33,442 nt of DNA, taken from NCBI GenBank assembly GCA_964389005.1, contig CAYMCV010000014.1, positions 1 to 33,442 of the forward strand. The letters run 5' to 3'. A program made the translations under genes and the position numbers. A model generated the notes under the pieces. That model was given only the letters and a program-made list of their open reading frames with translations. It ran no database searches and was not told the DNA's origin. This DNA comes from CAYMCV01 sp964389005 (GTDB lineage Bacteria > Bacillota > Clostridia > Lachnospirales > Lachnospiraceae). Positions 24,035 to 31,408 of the stretch are shown here, in pieces. Each line of letters starts with the position of its first letter. Within the stretch, counting starts at the first letter, position 1.

Positions 24035-24481
24035 TTATCCTTCACATACATCCACAGTCAGTTTCGCCGTTACCTGTGGGTGCAGTTTCACCGGTACCTC
24101 ATAGGTTCCGCTGGACTTAATTGCTTCCGGCAATTGTATTTTCTTCTTGTCTATCTCCATGCCGTGTTGCTCCAACGCAACCTTCGCAATTTCCTTCGCT
24201 GTAATCGCGCCGAATACCTTACCGCCTTCTCCGACTTTTACCGACAATTTTACTTTTTTGGATTCTAACGCTTTGCCGAATTCCTGCGCTTTTTCTAAAG
24301 TTTCTTTTGCGATTTTTTCCTGATTTGCTTTTTGTAACTTCAATGTATTCATATTCGCTTCGGTCGCTTCCACACCGAGCTTCTTGGGTAAAACGTAATT
24401 TCTTGCATAACCGTCGTTGATTTCCAACAATTCACCTTTTTTACCCAGCGATTTCACATCTTGTAGTAGAATAACTTTCAT
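24035..24481 (-). CDS. rplI: 50S ribosomal protein L9
   Basis: 148 residues, the usual length. The N-terminal domain has the family signature MKVILLQDVKSLGKKGE with GYARNYVLPKKLGVEAT, followed by a long connecting helix (about 42-75) and the C-terminal RNA-binding domain (KVGEGGKVFGAITAKEIA). It binds 23S rRNA near the L1 stalk base and helps hold reading frame. The start follows GAGGG. It lies between gdpP (38 bases) and dnaB (21 bases) on the same strand. Confidence 0.97.
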   Translation of the reverse strand: MKVILLQDVKSLGKKGELLEINDGYARNYVLPKKLGVEATEANMNTLKLQKANQEKIAKETLEKAQEFGKALESKKVKLSVKVGEGGKVFGAITAKEIAKVALEQHGMEIDKKKIQLPEAIKSSGTYEVPVKLHPQVTAKLTVDVCEG

Positions 24482-24519
24482 GATATCCCTCTTTCCTTAC
24501 ATTTGTAAATTTAATATGA

Positions 24520-26565
24520 TTAACTGTCCATCTCTCCGTCATCAATCATTTCATCCAGTACAGCCTTCAATTGATTGATTGCTTCATCGACGGTTGTATT
24601 TTCAAACTGTGCACCGGCAATATTCATGTGCCCGCCGCCGCCAAGTTTCTCGACAATAATCTGCACATTCTCATCGATAGAACGTGCACTTAGATAAATA
24701 CGCCCCTGATAATCGGCAAAAACAAAACTTGCCTTAATTCCACGTATATTGAGAAGTTCGTTTGCCGCTTGCGCCGCAACGATGGTCGGACTCTTGGCTT
24801 CCGAATCGCAGACGGATATCGCATAGTAATCGCGGTAAATCATTGCGTCCCGAACTGTTTTGGCTTTTTCCATATAGTCGGATGCATCTTCGCGGAACAA
24901 TTTCCGTACACGCGTTACATCAGCCCCGTTTCTTCTTAAGAATGCTGCCGCCTCAAAGGTTCTGACACCGGTCTTTGCCATAAAATTATTGGTATCAATC
25001 ATAATTCCGGAGTACAAACAATCCGCCTCTACACCTCTGATTCTGATTCCGCTGTCGACATACTGTAAAATCTCAGCAACCATCTCACATGCGGAGGATG
25101 CGTACGGTTCCACATAAGAAAGTGTGGCATTCTCAATCGTTTCGGATCCTTGACGATGGTGGTCAAGTACTACAATTGACTTACAATGTTTCAAAAGATC
25201 CGGACATTCCGTAATGGACGGTTTGTTGATATCGACGACGACGAGAACGGAATTGGTTCCAACCAATTCCAATGCCTGCTGGCTGTTCACAATCATGTCG
25301 TTTTCATACTCTTCGTTATTTTCAAACAAATCCACCAGCGGACGCATGGAAACGGAAATATCGTTCAAAATAATATGCGTCTTCTTCTCCAAGGATTTCG
25401 CGATTCGATAAACACCGACTGCCGCGCCGAAACTGTCAACATCCGCCAAACGATGCCCCATGACAAATACACGGTCTCTCGAAGAAATAATTTCTGCCAA
25501 TGCCTGTGCTTTCACACGTGCTTTCACGCGTGTGCTTTTCTCCATCTGTTGACTCTTGCCGCCATAATAATTCAAGGAATTCGGCGTCTTGATAACTGCC
25601 TGATCTCCGCCTCGCCCAAGCGCCAAGTCTATGGATGCACGTGCAAACTCATAATTCTGACTGTAACTCAAACCATCCACACCGATTCCGATACTTAATG
25701 TTACCGCCATTTCGTTTCCGATGCTGACCGTCTTAACGTCTTCCAGCAAATCAAAACGAACTTCTTTGAGCTGCGTTACCGACTTCTTTCGCAAGACAAC
25801 AATATATTTGTCCTTCTCTGTCTTCTTCACAATGCCGTCCAATGACGCAATGTATTTGTTAATTTTACGGTCAATCAATGCGATTAAAAGTGACCGACGC
25901 ACTTCCTCAACGCCTTCCAGTGCTTCTTCATAATTATCCAAATAAATCATCCCGACCGCCAAACTCTGGTCGTCAATCTCTCGTAAAGCAATTTTTAGGG
26001 CTGTTTGATCGAAGAGATAAAGTCCGATAATATAACCTTCGTAATCCTCCGCATGAATCAATGTGCTGTTTCGAATCATGTCGGAAACGATGATTTTCTT
26101 CATTTTGGCCTGATAATAGCAGTCTTCATATGTAATCTCTACCTGTGTCTCATTCTCTTCCCCGGGTAATAGTTCTTCGGTAATCGAAGGAAAAAGATTG
26201 CAGACGGACTTGTGAAATCCCTTCGATTGATGTGTGATGCGCTCAAATTCATTGTTTGTCCAAATAATACGACCATGTTCGTCCAAAAGTGCATGTGGCA
26301 ACTGTAAGTCGCGTAAAACCTGCTTCTGTACCTGTCCATATTCTGTCGCAAAACTGATAAGTTCATTGATAATAATCGGCTTGTTGTAACAAATTAACAA
26401 AATTTGAATTGCAAAATAAAAGACGACAAATACCGTCATAATAATTCCGACACGATAATCATAAAAATAAATCAGAATTGTAAGTAACGCTAACAGAACC
26501 CCAAGAAATATAGAAAGATTCGAATATGTCCGTAATTTACCCTTAAACTTAATTCTTTTACCCAT
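24520..26565 (-). CDS. gdpP: GdpP-type c-di-AMP phosphodiesterase
   Basis: 681 residues. Two membrane helices (about 16-60), a PAS domain (about 75-180), a degenerate GGDEF domain (about 195-320; KTEKDKYIVVL in place of GGDEF), then a DHH-DHHA1 phosphodiesterase (about 355-670) with metal-site motifs GHRLADVDSFG, VVVDIN, VVLDHH (468-470) and GGGGHMNIAG (642-651). Hydrolyses c-di-AMP to pApA; in Firmicutes c-di-AMP controls potassium and osmolyte uptake, cell-wall and beta-lactam phenotypes. The ATG at 26563-26565 is chosen (GGAG six bases upstream; N-terminus MGKRIKFKGKLR). ATG at 26575-26577 and TTG at 26596-26598 are also in frame. It heads the gdpP-rplI-dnaB unit behind an extended -10 promoter. 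Confidence 0.95.
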   Translation of the reverse strand: MGKRIKFKGKLRTYSNLSIFLGVLLALLTILIYFYDYRVGIIMTVFVVFYFAIQILLICYNKPIIINELISFATEYGQVQKQVLRDLQLPHALLDEHGRIIWTNNEFERITHQSKGFHKSVCNLFPSITEELLPGEENETQVEITYEDCYYQAKMKKIIVSDMIRNSTLIHAEDYEGYIIGLYLFDQTALKIALREIDDQSLAVGMIYLDNYEEALEGVEEVRRSLLIALIDRKINKYIASLDGIVKKTEKDKYIVVLRKKSVTQLKEVRFDLLEDVKTVSIGNEMAVTLSIGIGVDGLSYSQNYEFARASIDLALGRGGDQAVIKTPNSLNYYGGKSQQMEKSTRVKARVKAQALAEIISSRDRVFVMGHRLADVDSFGAAVGVYRIAKSLEKKTHIILNDISVSMRPLVDLFENNEEYENDMIVNSQQALELVGTNSVLVVVDINKPSITECPDLLKHCKSIVVLDHHRQGSETIENATLSYVEPYASSACEMVAEILQYVDSGIRIRGVEADCLYSGIMIDTNNFMAKTGVRTFEAAAFLRRNGADVTRVRKLFREDASDYMEKAKTVRDAMIYRDYYAISVCDSEAKSPTIVAAQAANELLNIRGIKASFVFADYQGRIYLSARSIDENVQIIVEKLGGGGHMNIAGAQFENTTVDEAINQLKAVLDEMIDDGEMDS

Positions 26566-26650
26566 CTCTGTCTCCATGTTGTGACTTCCGTCAACCAATC
26601 CCCTTCACAACCGGCATGTTATTAACCGCAAAATGTTTCCGATAAGTTAC

Positions 26651-26679
26651 ATTATACCATCATAAAGTTAGAAGTTCCA
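26651..26679 (-). promoter_or_regulatory. Promoter of gdpP-rplI-dnaB
   Basis: Minus strand: perfect extended -10 TGGTATAAT (26651-26659) with a weak -35 TGGAAC (26674-26679) at 17 bases. The leader is about 80 bases. Confidence 0.65.
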
Positions 26680-26715
26680 CACCAACATCTTGTCTTCTTT
26701 CGACTTTTTTTGCAC

Positions 26716-28479
26716 CTATTTTGTATGGATGTTTGTTACTGTAACAATCTTACAGCTAACCTCTCCGATCAGCGTCTCGATTGCTTCCGTTACTTCAACA
26801 TCGTAGCCATGCGCAAGATAGAAATTCTTCAGCCAATCCGTGTTCTCGTTGGCCGGTTGCATAATGCAGACACTGTCTTTTTGCAATAAATCCGTCATTA
26901 CATTTTCAAGCCCCATGCGTTGTAATTGTGTCTCTTGGTTCGGACTGTGCAACATCCATGATCCCAGATAAAACATGTTGTCCGTGCTATAATTGTTCTC
27001 TTGAAAAACACGTTCCCCCGCACATGCATACATGCTCGAAGTAATCAGAAATACTTGATTGTCATGTTCCTTACAAAAGTCTTGAGTGCTCTCCCACACA
27101 ATCACCGATTCCATTTTTTCATTCGCAAGACGCGACACGTTTCGATATTGATATATAGCCACATTGCCTAAGATAAAAAGCATCACAGCTATAAACGACA
27201 ATTTGTATATCAGTTGTTTTTTAGATAATTTTGTATTGGATTTCTCCTGTTCGGTAACAACATTCAACACAATTGCAAGAATCATTGCCAAAAAGAACAG
27301 TTCAAATCCATACGCAACGCGCTCCGGAAATCTCCCCTTCCAAAGAAAATATGCCGTAAACGAAATCAAATATACGCCCCCGGTCGAGAGTGCAAACAAT
27401 GCTCCCGTTTGTCTCTTTTGAAAGCAATAAATGAGCGCTCCCATCATCGACATCGTCAATATTGTACCGATTGGCTGGCAATTCTGATATAGAAAATAGT
27501 CCATCAGCGCATACAGTATTTTTCGATAGATACTGTAAAACTGCTCCTGCCAATCATGGTACTCCTTCCCCAATTGTGCAAGGTTTCCCAATTGTTCCGT
27601 ATTCGTATTCGGAAGCAAAGCAATATTATACATCTGTAGTATTTCGTAGTCTTCTCGCATGATTCCGTTCTGCGCATATATTTCTGCATACTCCTCATAC
27701 GGCGGTAGTCCGTAATAGTCACAAATCTGTGTTCTTGCATGGTTGTATTCTTGATAATCCTGCCATTCATCGCCATACGCAAATCGTTCTGCGACAAATG
27801 AACCTCCAATCAATACCGCAAGTACCGCTATGACAACTCCCTTCTCAATCAAAAACTGCTTTGTTGCCTGCGTTTTCTTACGATAAAAATCATAAATGAG
27901 TGCAATTACCAACAACGGAAGTAACATTAAGAATACTTGTTTTCTGAGCCATAAACACAGAATCAGACCCGTAATGCAAACTGCATATTCTGTGATTTTT
28001 ATCGTTCGTATCGGGCTTTTTCGCGTCAGGAACCAAAACAGCGCGACTGCACCGAACCAAGCAGCCGTAACCGTATATTGATTCAATACAAGGAATTGTA
28101 AATCCACAATGATAAGAATGATCCACGTTATTGTAACCGCAACACATTTTTTGATTCTATAATTAAATTGTGCTCCTATGCGAATGCAAATCAGGAACCA
28201 GCACAAATAATGCATGAAAACCATGAAGCCTCCATACCACTGAATCTGCGGAGCAAAGCGATATAACCCGCTAAAAATCAACCCCAACGGGTACATCACA
28301 TATACCATATGTGCATCCGGTGTCCCGGTGAATTTCCCTGAAATTATTTCTCTGAGCAAAAAATCGTCATTGCTGACGCAAAGATAGGTAAAGCGTTTCG
28401 ACACCAAACATGCCGTTGCTGCAATATATACCAAAGACAGAATGACTTCCACCCAGTGGTTTTTGATAAACGCCTTCAT
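26716..28479 (-). CDS. Polytopic membrane protein, glycosyltransferase-like (GT-C type plan), unknown function
   Basis: 587 residues with about 11-12 membrane helices. After the first helix comes an outer loop with NDDFLLREIISGKFTGTPDAH, then helices up to about 215; a polar extracytoplasmic region (about 230-310, DEWQDYQEYNHARTQ); further helices (about 325-445); and a soluble C-terminal domain (about 450-587). An acidic first loop followed by many helices and a soluble tail is the plan of GT-C glycosyltransferases and related polysaccharide membrane proteins, but no family motif is decisive. The ATG has GGAGG four bases upstream. It stands alone between dtd and gdpP; no sugar-pathway genes are adjacent. 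Confidence 0.75.
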   Translation of the reverse strand: MKAFIKNHWVEVILSLVYIAATACLVSKRFTYLCVSNDDFLLREIISGKFTGTPDAHMVYVMYPLGLIFSGLYRFAPQIQWYGGFMVFMHYLCWFLICIRIGAQFNYRIKKCVAVTITWIILIIVDLQFLVLNQYTVTAAWFGAVALFWFLTRKSPIRTIKITEYAVCITGLILCLWLRKQVFLMLLPLLVIALIYDFYRKKTQATKQFLIEKGVVIAVLAVLIGGSFVAERFAYGDEWQDYQEYNHARTQICDYYGLPPYEEYAEIYAQNGIMREDYEILQMYNIALLPNTNTEQLGNLAQLGKEYHDWQEQFYSIYRKILYALMDYFLYQNCQPIGTILTMSMMGALIYCFQKRQTGALFALSTGGVYLISFTAYFLWKGRFPERVAYGFELFFLAMILAIVLNVVTEQEKSNTKLSKKQLIYKLSFIAVMLFILGNVAIYQYRNVSRLANEKMESVIVWESTQDFCKEHDNQVFLITSSMYACAGERVFQENNYSTDNMFYLGSWMLHSPNQETQLQRMGLENVMTDLLQKDSVCIMQPANENTDWLKNFYLAHGYDVEVTEAIETLIGEVSCKIVTVTNIHTK

Positions 28480-28570
28480 CGTCCCTCCAAACTTGAACAG
28501 ATTCCAAACACATTTGAACTGATTATTTTATACAACCGACAATTCCTTACCGGTTCCAAGAAATTTGAAA

Positions 28571-29011
28571 CTACAGATCCTCCAACACTATCGTGAACGG
28601 TCCGTCATTGATTAATGCAACTTCCATATGTTCACCAAAAATACCTGTTTGCACATTGATTCCCTGCTGCCGCAAAACATCGGCAAACAATTCATACAGT
28701 CTCTTTGCCTCATCCGGATTTCCGGCGTTGATGAAACTCGGTCGGTTTCCCTTTTTACAATCGGCATACAATGTGAATTGAGAAATCAGAAGAATCTCTC
28801 CTTTGGCATCTGTAATTGATAAGTTCGTCTTTCCCTCTCCATCGGCAAAAATCCTTAATTTCGCTATTTTGGCGGCATACTTATCAACCGTTGCCTCCGT
28901 ATCTTCGTTCCCGACTCCAAGCAGGACGACATATCCTTTCTCAATGCTTCCGACGATATTCCCATCAACGGATACGGATGCGTTCTTTACTCTTTGCACA
29001 ACTGCTTTCAC
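28571..29011 (-). CDS. dtd: D-aminoacyl-tRNA deacylase
   Basis: 146 residues, family length. It hydrolyses D-amino acids mischarged on tRNA, and also glycyl-tRNA(Ala). Signature blocks are present: MKAVVQRVKNASVSV, the SQFTLYAD motif at about 77-84, KGNRPSF, and a C-terminal NDGPFTIVLE, where most members have GPVT; the Val-to-Phe change is next to the cross-subunit Gly-Pro pair that gives chiral selection. The start is GTG at 29009-29011, with GGAAGG eight bases upstream. It has its own promoter at 29051-29079, downstream of the rpsR terminator. Confidence 0.95.
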   Translation of the reverse strand: MKAVVQRVKNASVSVDGNIVGSIEKGYVVLLGVGNEDTEATVDKYAAKIAKLRIFADGEGKTNLSITDAKGEILLISQFTLYADCKKGNRPSFINAGNPDEAKRLYELFADVLRQQGINVQTGIFGEHMEVALINDGPFTIVLEDL

Positions 29012-29050
29012 GAATCTGACCTTCCTTTGTTCTGATTTCTACGCTTTTTC

Positions 29051-29079
29051 ATTATAGAATACTTTGCGCATAATAGCAA
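29051..29079 (-). promoter_or_regulatory. Promoter of dtd
   Basis: Minus strand: TTGCTA (29074-29079), 17 bases, TATAAT (29051-29056), about 40 bases before the GTG start. Confidence 0.65.
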
Positions 29080-29086
29080 TTATTAC

Positions 29087-29117
29087 AAAAAAAGACCTGC
29101 GTAAAACGCAGGTCTTT
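29087..29117 (-). terminator. Intrinsic terminator of rpsF-ssb-rpsR
   Basis: AAAGACCTGCG stem, 5-base loop, complementary arm, then a run of seven T residues on the minus strand. It begins 17 bases after the rpsR stop. Confidence 0.9.
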
Positions 29118-29133
29118 TGATTATAACTACAAT

Positions 29134-29403
29134 TTAGTCGATTACGTACGGCATCAATGCTACGTGACGTGCACGTTTGATTGCTGCAGTCAAAGCACGC
29201 TGATGCTTTGCACAGTTACCGGTAATTCTTCTCGGAAGAATTTTACCTCTCTCTGATACGTATCTTTTTAATTTCGCTGTATCCTTATAATCGATTACAC
29301 TATCTTTACCACAAAATGCACATACTTTTTTTCTTCTGCGCATTCCGCCGGCTGATCTTCTCTTCATCGGAGAATCGCCTTTATCTGCTTTCACAAATGC
29401 CAT
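29134..29403 (-). CDS. rpsR: 30S ribosomal protein S18 (zinc-binding form)
   Basis: 89 residues. The core KLKRYVSERGKILPRRITG and AKHQRALTAAIKRARHVALMPY are diagnostic of S18. The N-terminal part has CAFCGKD and a later NCAKHQR, giving Cys-x2-Cys, Cys and His, the metal-binding (C+) variant rather than the cysteine-free form. It pairs with S6 on the platform of the small subunit. The start follows AGGAGGT. It is last in rpsF-ssb-rpsR, 25 bases after ssb, and ends in a strong terminator. Confidence 0.97.
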   Translation of the reverse strand: MAFVKADKGDSPMKRRSAGGMRRRKKVCAFCGKDSVIDYKDTAKLKRYVSERGKILPRRITGNCAKHQRALTAAIKRARHVALMPYVID

Positions 29404-29428
29404 CTTCTTACCTCCTGTCTGAAATCCA

Positions 29429-29875
29429 TTAGTTAAACGGCAGTTCCTCTACAATACCTTCGGGAACATGCATAAAATCATCACTTGCCGCAATCGCAGA
29501 ATCCCCGCGGTTATAACCGCCGTTACCTGCGTTACCCCCTTCTGAAGAGCTGTTCTTGCTCTCAGCAAACTCTTGGTCCTCAAGCACAACCTCGGTTGTG
29601 TAGACCTTCGCTCCGTCTTTATTCGTATAGCTTCCGGTCTGAATTCTACCGGTAACCAATACTTTGGTTCCTTTGTGCAAATACTTTGCAGCAAATTCAC
29701 CTGCTTTCCCAAATGCCACACACGGAATGAAATCTGCGGAATTATCATCATTACCACGACTGAATCTGCGGTCTACCGCAATGGTGTATCTCGTAATCGC
29801 CGTAGAAGATTCTCCCTGCGAATATCTCATTTCCGGTTCTCTGGTCAGACGACCCATAAGAATTACTTTATTCAT
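29429..29875 (-). CDS. ssb: Single-stranded DNA-binding protein
   Basis: 148 residues. OB-fold at about 1-105 (MNKVILMGRLTREPEMRYS, then TRYTIAVDRRFSR, FIPCVAFGKAGEFAAKYLHKGTKVLVTGRIQTGSY), a short Gly/Asn/Ser-rich linker, and an acidic tip ending EELPFN, the partner-binding tail (usually DDDxPF, here with one extra Asn). It coats single-stranded DNA during replication and repair. It is the middle gene of the rpsF-ssb-rpsR operon. Confidence 0.97.
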   Translation of the reverse strand: MNKVILMGRLTREPEMRYSQGESSTAITRYTIAVDRRFSRGNDDNSADFIPCVAFGKAGEFAAKYLHKGTKVLVTGRIQTGSYTNKDGAKVYTTEVVLEDQEFAESKNSSSEGGNAGNGGYNRGDSAIAASDDFMHVPEGIVEELPFN

Positions 29876-29891
29876 AATCTCATCCTACTTT

Positions 29892-30182
29892 CTATTCTTC
29901 GTCGCGTCTAACAACTAAGTATCTGATGACATTGTCCATGATACGAACGCGATTTTCGATTTCAATCGGCGCAGTCGCATCAGCATCGAACTGAATGAAA
30001 TAGTAGAAACCTTCACGCATCTTCTGGACTTCATAGGCTAATCTTTTCTTGCCCCAGTCATCCACATTCGTGATCGTTCCGCCGAATCGCTCAACAAGTG
30101 CTTTACACTTGTCCACAATCGCAGTTCTTTCATCATCTTCGATCTTAGCATTGACAACAACAGCTAACTCATACTTGTTCAT
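29892..30182 (-). CDS. rpsF: 30S ribosomal protein S6
   Basis: 96 residues. S6 core: MNKYELAVVVNAKIEDDE, then VERFGGTITNVDDWGKKRLAYEVQKMREGFYYFIQFDADATAPIEIENRVRIMDNVIRYLVVR. It binds S18 and the central domain of 16S rRNA. AAAAGGAGGT lies seven bases before the ATG. It is first in the operon; in many bacteria the S6:S18 complex represses this operon by binding its own leader, and a leader of about 70 bases is present here. Confidence 0.97.
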   Translation of the reverse strand: MNKYELAVVVNAKIEDDERTAIVDKCKALVERFGGTITNVDDWGKKRLAYEVQKMREGFYYFIQFDADATAPIEIENRVRIMDNVIRYLVVRRDEE

Positions 30183-30189
30183 GCTAGTT

Positions 30190-30250
30190 ACCTCCTTTTG
30201 GTCTCTGGCCCCCTCTCAGCGGAAGGAGCAAGGAATTTTGTTACATCACG
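30190..30250 (-). promoter_or_regulatory. rpsF leader, candidate S6:S18-binding element
   Basis: Between the promoter and the ribosome binding site the minus strand reads GCTCC, then a segment containing CCG, then GGGGGC, able to form a short stem with an enclosed CCG. That agrees in general with the S6:S18 leader motif (paired region with a conserved CCG in a loop or bulge). The fit was judged by eye only. Confidence 0.4.
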
Positions 30251-30257
30251 GAGTTCT

Positions 30258-30286
30258 ATTTTAGCACACTCCATTTGGACTTTCAA
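30258..30286 (-). promoter_or_regulatory. Promoter of rpsF-ssb-rpsR
   Basis: Minus strand: TTGAAA (30281-30286), 17 bases, TAAAAT (30258-30263). The start of transcription is near 30251. The remainder of the 271-base gap up to 30453 holds only a 14-base tandem duplication (30387-30414) and no visible gene or terminator. Confidence 0.65.
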
Positions 30287-30453
30287 GCCTTTTATATGGT
30301 TTTTTTATTTCATTTTTATCCGTCTATGTTCTGCCGTTTCATTCTGCATTGTTTCTTACTTGATCATTACGCACTTTTTCGATTCTTGCTGTATTGTTCC
30401 TGCTGTATTGTTCTTGCTCATCAATGATGCTGTATCGTTGCATACACATGAAA

Positions 30454-30642
30454 TCACGCTTTCTTCTTGATTTCTCTGGTATTCTTCTCAACAAGCGGGC
30501 GTGCCAGCATTACCTGATGTCCGCAACCCATACATTGTAATCGAAAATCCGCGCCGACGCGCAGAACCTCCCACTCATGCGAGCCGCATGGATGCGGCTT
30601 TTTTAGCTTAATGATGTCTCCGATTTCATATTCCATATGCAT
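30454..30642 (-). CDS. DUF951 family protein
   Basis: 62 residues. Matches the small Firmicutes DUF951 family: a GDIIKLKKPHPCGSHEWEVLRVGADFRLQCMGCGHQVMLAR-like core split here as HPCGS at about 17-21 and CMGCGH at about 37-42. Cysteine positions suggest a small metal site or nucleic-acid contact; the family's function is not established. Its ATG shares one base with the stop codon of the sirtuin gene (TAATG), so translation is coupled; a second ATG two codons on is also possible. The upstream Shine-Dalgarno-like GAGGTAAGG lies inside the last sirtuin codons. Confidence 0.92.
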   Translation of the reverse strand: MHMEYEIGDIIKLKKPHPCGSHEWEVLRVGADFRLQCMGCGHQVMLARPLVEKNTREIKKKA

Positions 30643-31379
30643 TACCTTACCTCTATTTGTCCCAAAATCTCTCCGATACTACCCTGCAACAGCAAATCTG
30701 CCGCCGCATCTCGTCCGGTGGGCGCCTTGTTAATCAGCACCAATTTCTTTCCGCTGTAGTAATCAATCAGCCCGGCTGCAGGCCATACCACCAGCGATGT
30801 TCCTCCGATGATTAGGATATCCGCCGCTTGAATGCAGCGAATTGCCTTTGACATTGTATCTTGGTCAAGTCCTTCCTCATAAAGCACCACATCCGGTTTG
30901 ATATCACCGCCGCACTTATCGCACTTCGGCACTCCCGTTGCTTTTGAGACATATGTAATATCATATGCGGCCCCACACTTTTCACAAAAATTTCGCAACG
31001 TACTTCCGTGCAGTTCCAGTACTTCTCTACTGCCCGCTTTTTGATGTAATCCGTCAATGTTCTGCGTTACAATCGCTTTGAGTTTTCCGGCCTTTTCCAA
31101 CTCCGCAAGTTTTAGATGTGCCGCATTGGGTTTGGCATCAATGCACACCATTTTTTCATGATAAAAACGGTAAAACTGCTCTTTGTTCCGGCAATAGAAT
31201 GAATGACTTAAAATTGTCTCCGGCGGATAATCGTACTTCTGATGATACAAGCCATCCACGCTTCGAAAATCCGGAATTCCGCTTTCGGTCGACACACCCG
31301 CGCCGCCGAAAAAGACAATGTTGTCACTTTGGTCAATCCAATTCTGCAATTGTGTGATTTTCTCTTTTAGATCGCTCAT
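30642..31379 (-). CDS. cobB: NAD-dependent protein deacylase, sirtuin (Sir2/CobB family)
   Basis: 245 residues. NAD-binding GAGVSTESGIPDFRS (26-40), TQNIDGLHQKAG (105-116), catalytic His124 in LELHGS, zinc cysteines 132/135 and 153/156 (CEKC, CDKC), and GTSLVVWPA (193-201). It removes acetyl or other acyl groups from lysines, consuming NAD+. The usual bacterial Ala-Gly segment is present, but the Y/R pair seen in desuccinylases (class III) is not obvious, so deacetylation is the likelier activity. The ATG at 31377-31379 has GGAGG five bases upstream. It is downstream of the beta-repeat protein (29 bases) and coupled to DUF951. Confidence 0.94.
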   Translation of the reverse strand: MSDLKEKITQLQNWIDQSDNIVFFGGAGVSTESGIPDFRSVDGLYHQKYDYPPETILSHSFYCRNKEQFYRFYHEKMVCIDAKPNAAHLKLAELEKAGKLKAIVTQNIDGLHQKAGSREVLELHGSTLRNFCEKCGAAYDITYVSKATGVPKCDKCGGDIKPDVVLYEEGLDQDTMSKAIRCIQAADILIIGGTSLVVWPAAGLIDYYSGKKLVLINKAPTGRDAAADLLLQGSIGEILGQIEVR

Positions 31380-31408
31380 ATCGCCCTCCTTGTTCACATG
31401 TAGGTTTC

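Noticed and set aside
30582..30604. Terminator-like hairpin plus T-run on the plus strand
   Set aside because: It lies within the DUF951 coding sequence on the opposite strand, in its conserved HPCGS block, and no plus-strand gene precedes it. It could stop antisense transcription but is most simply codon content.
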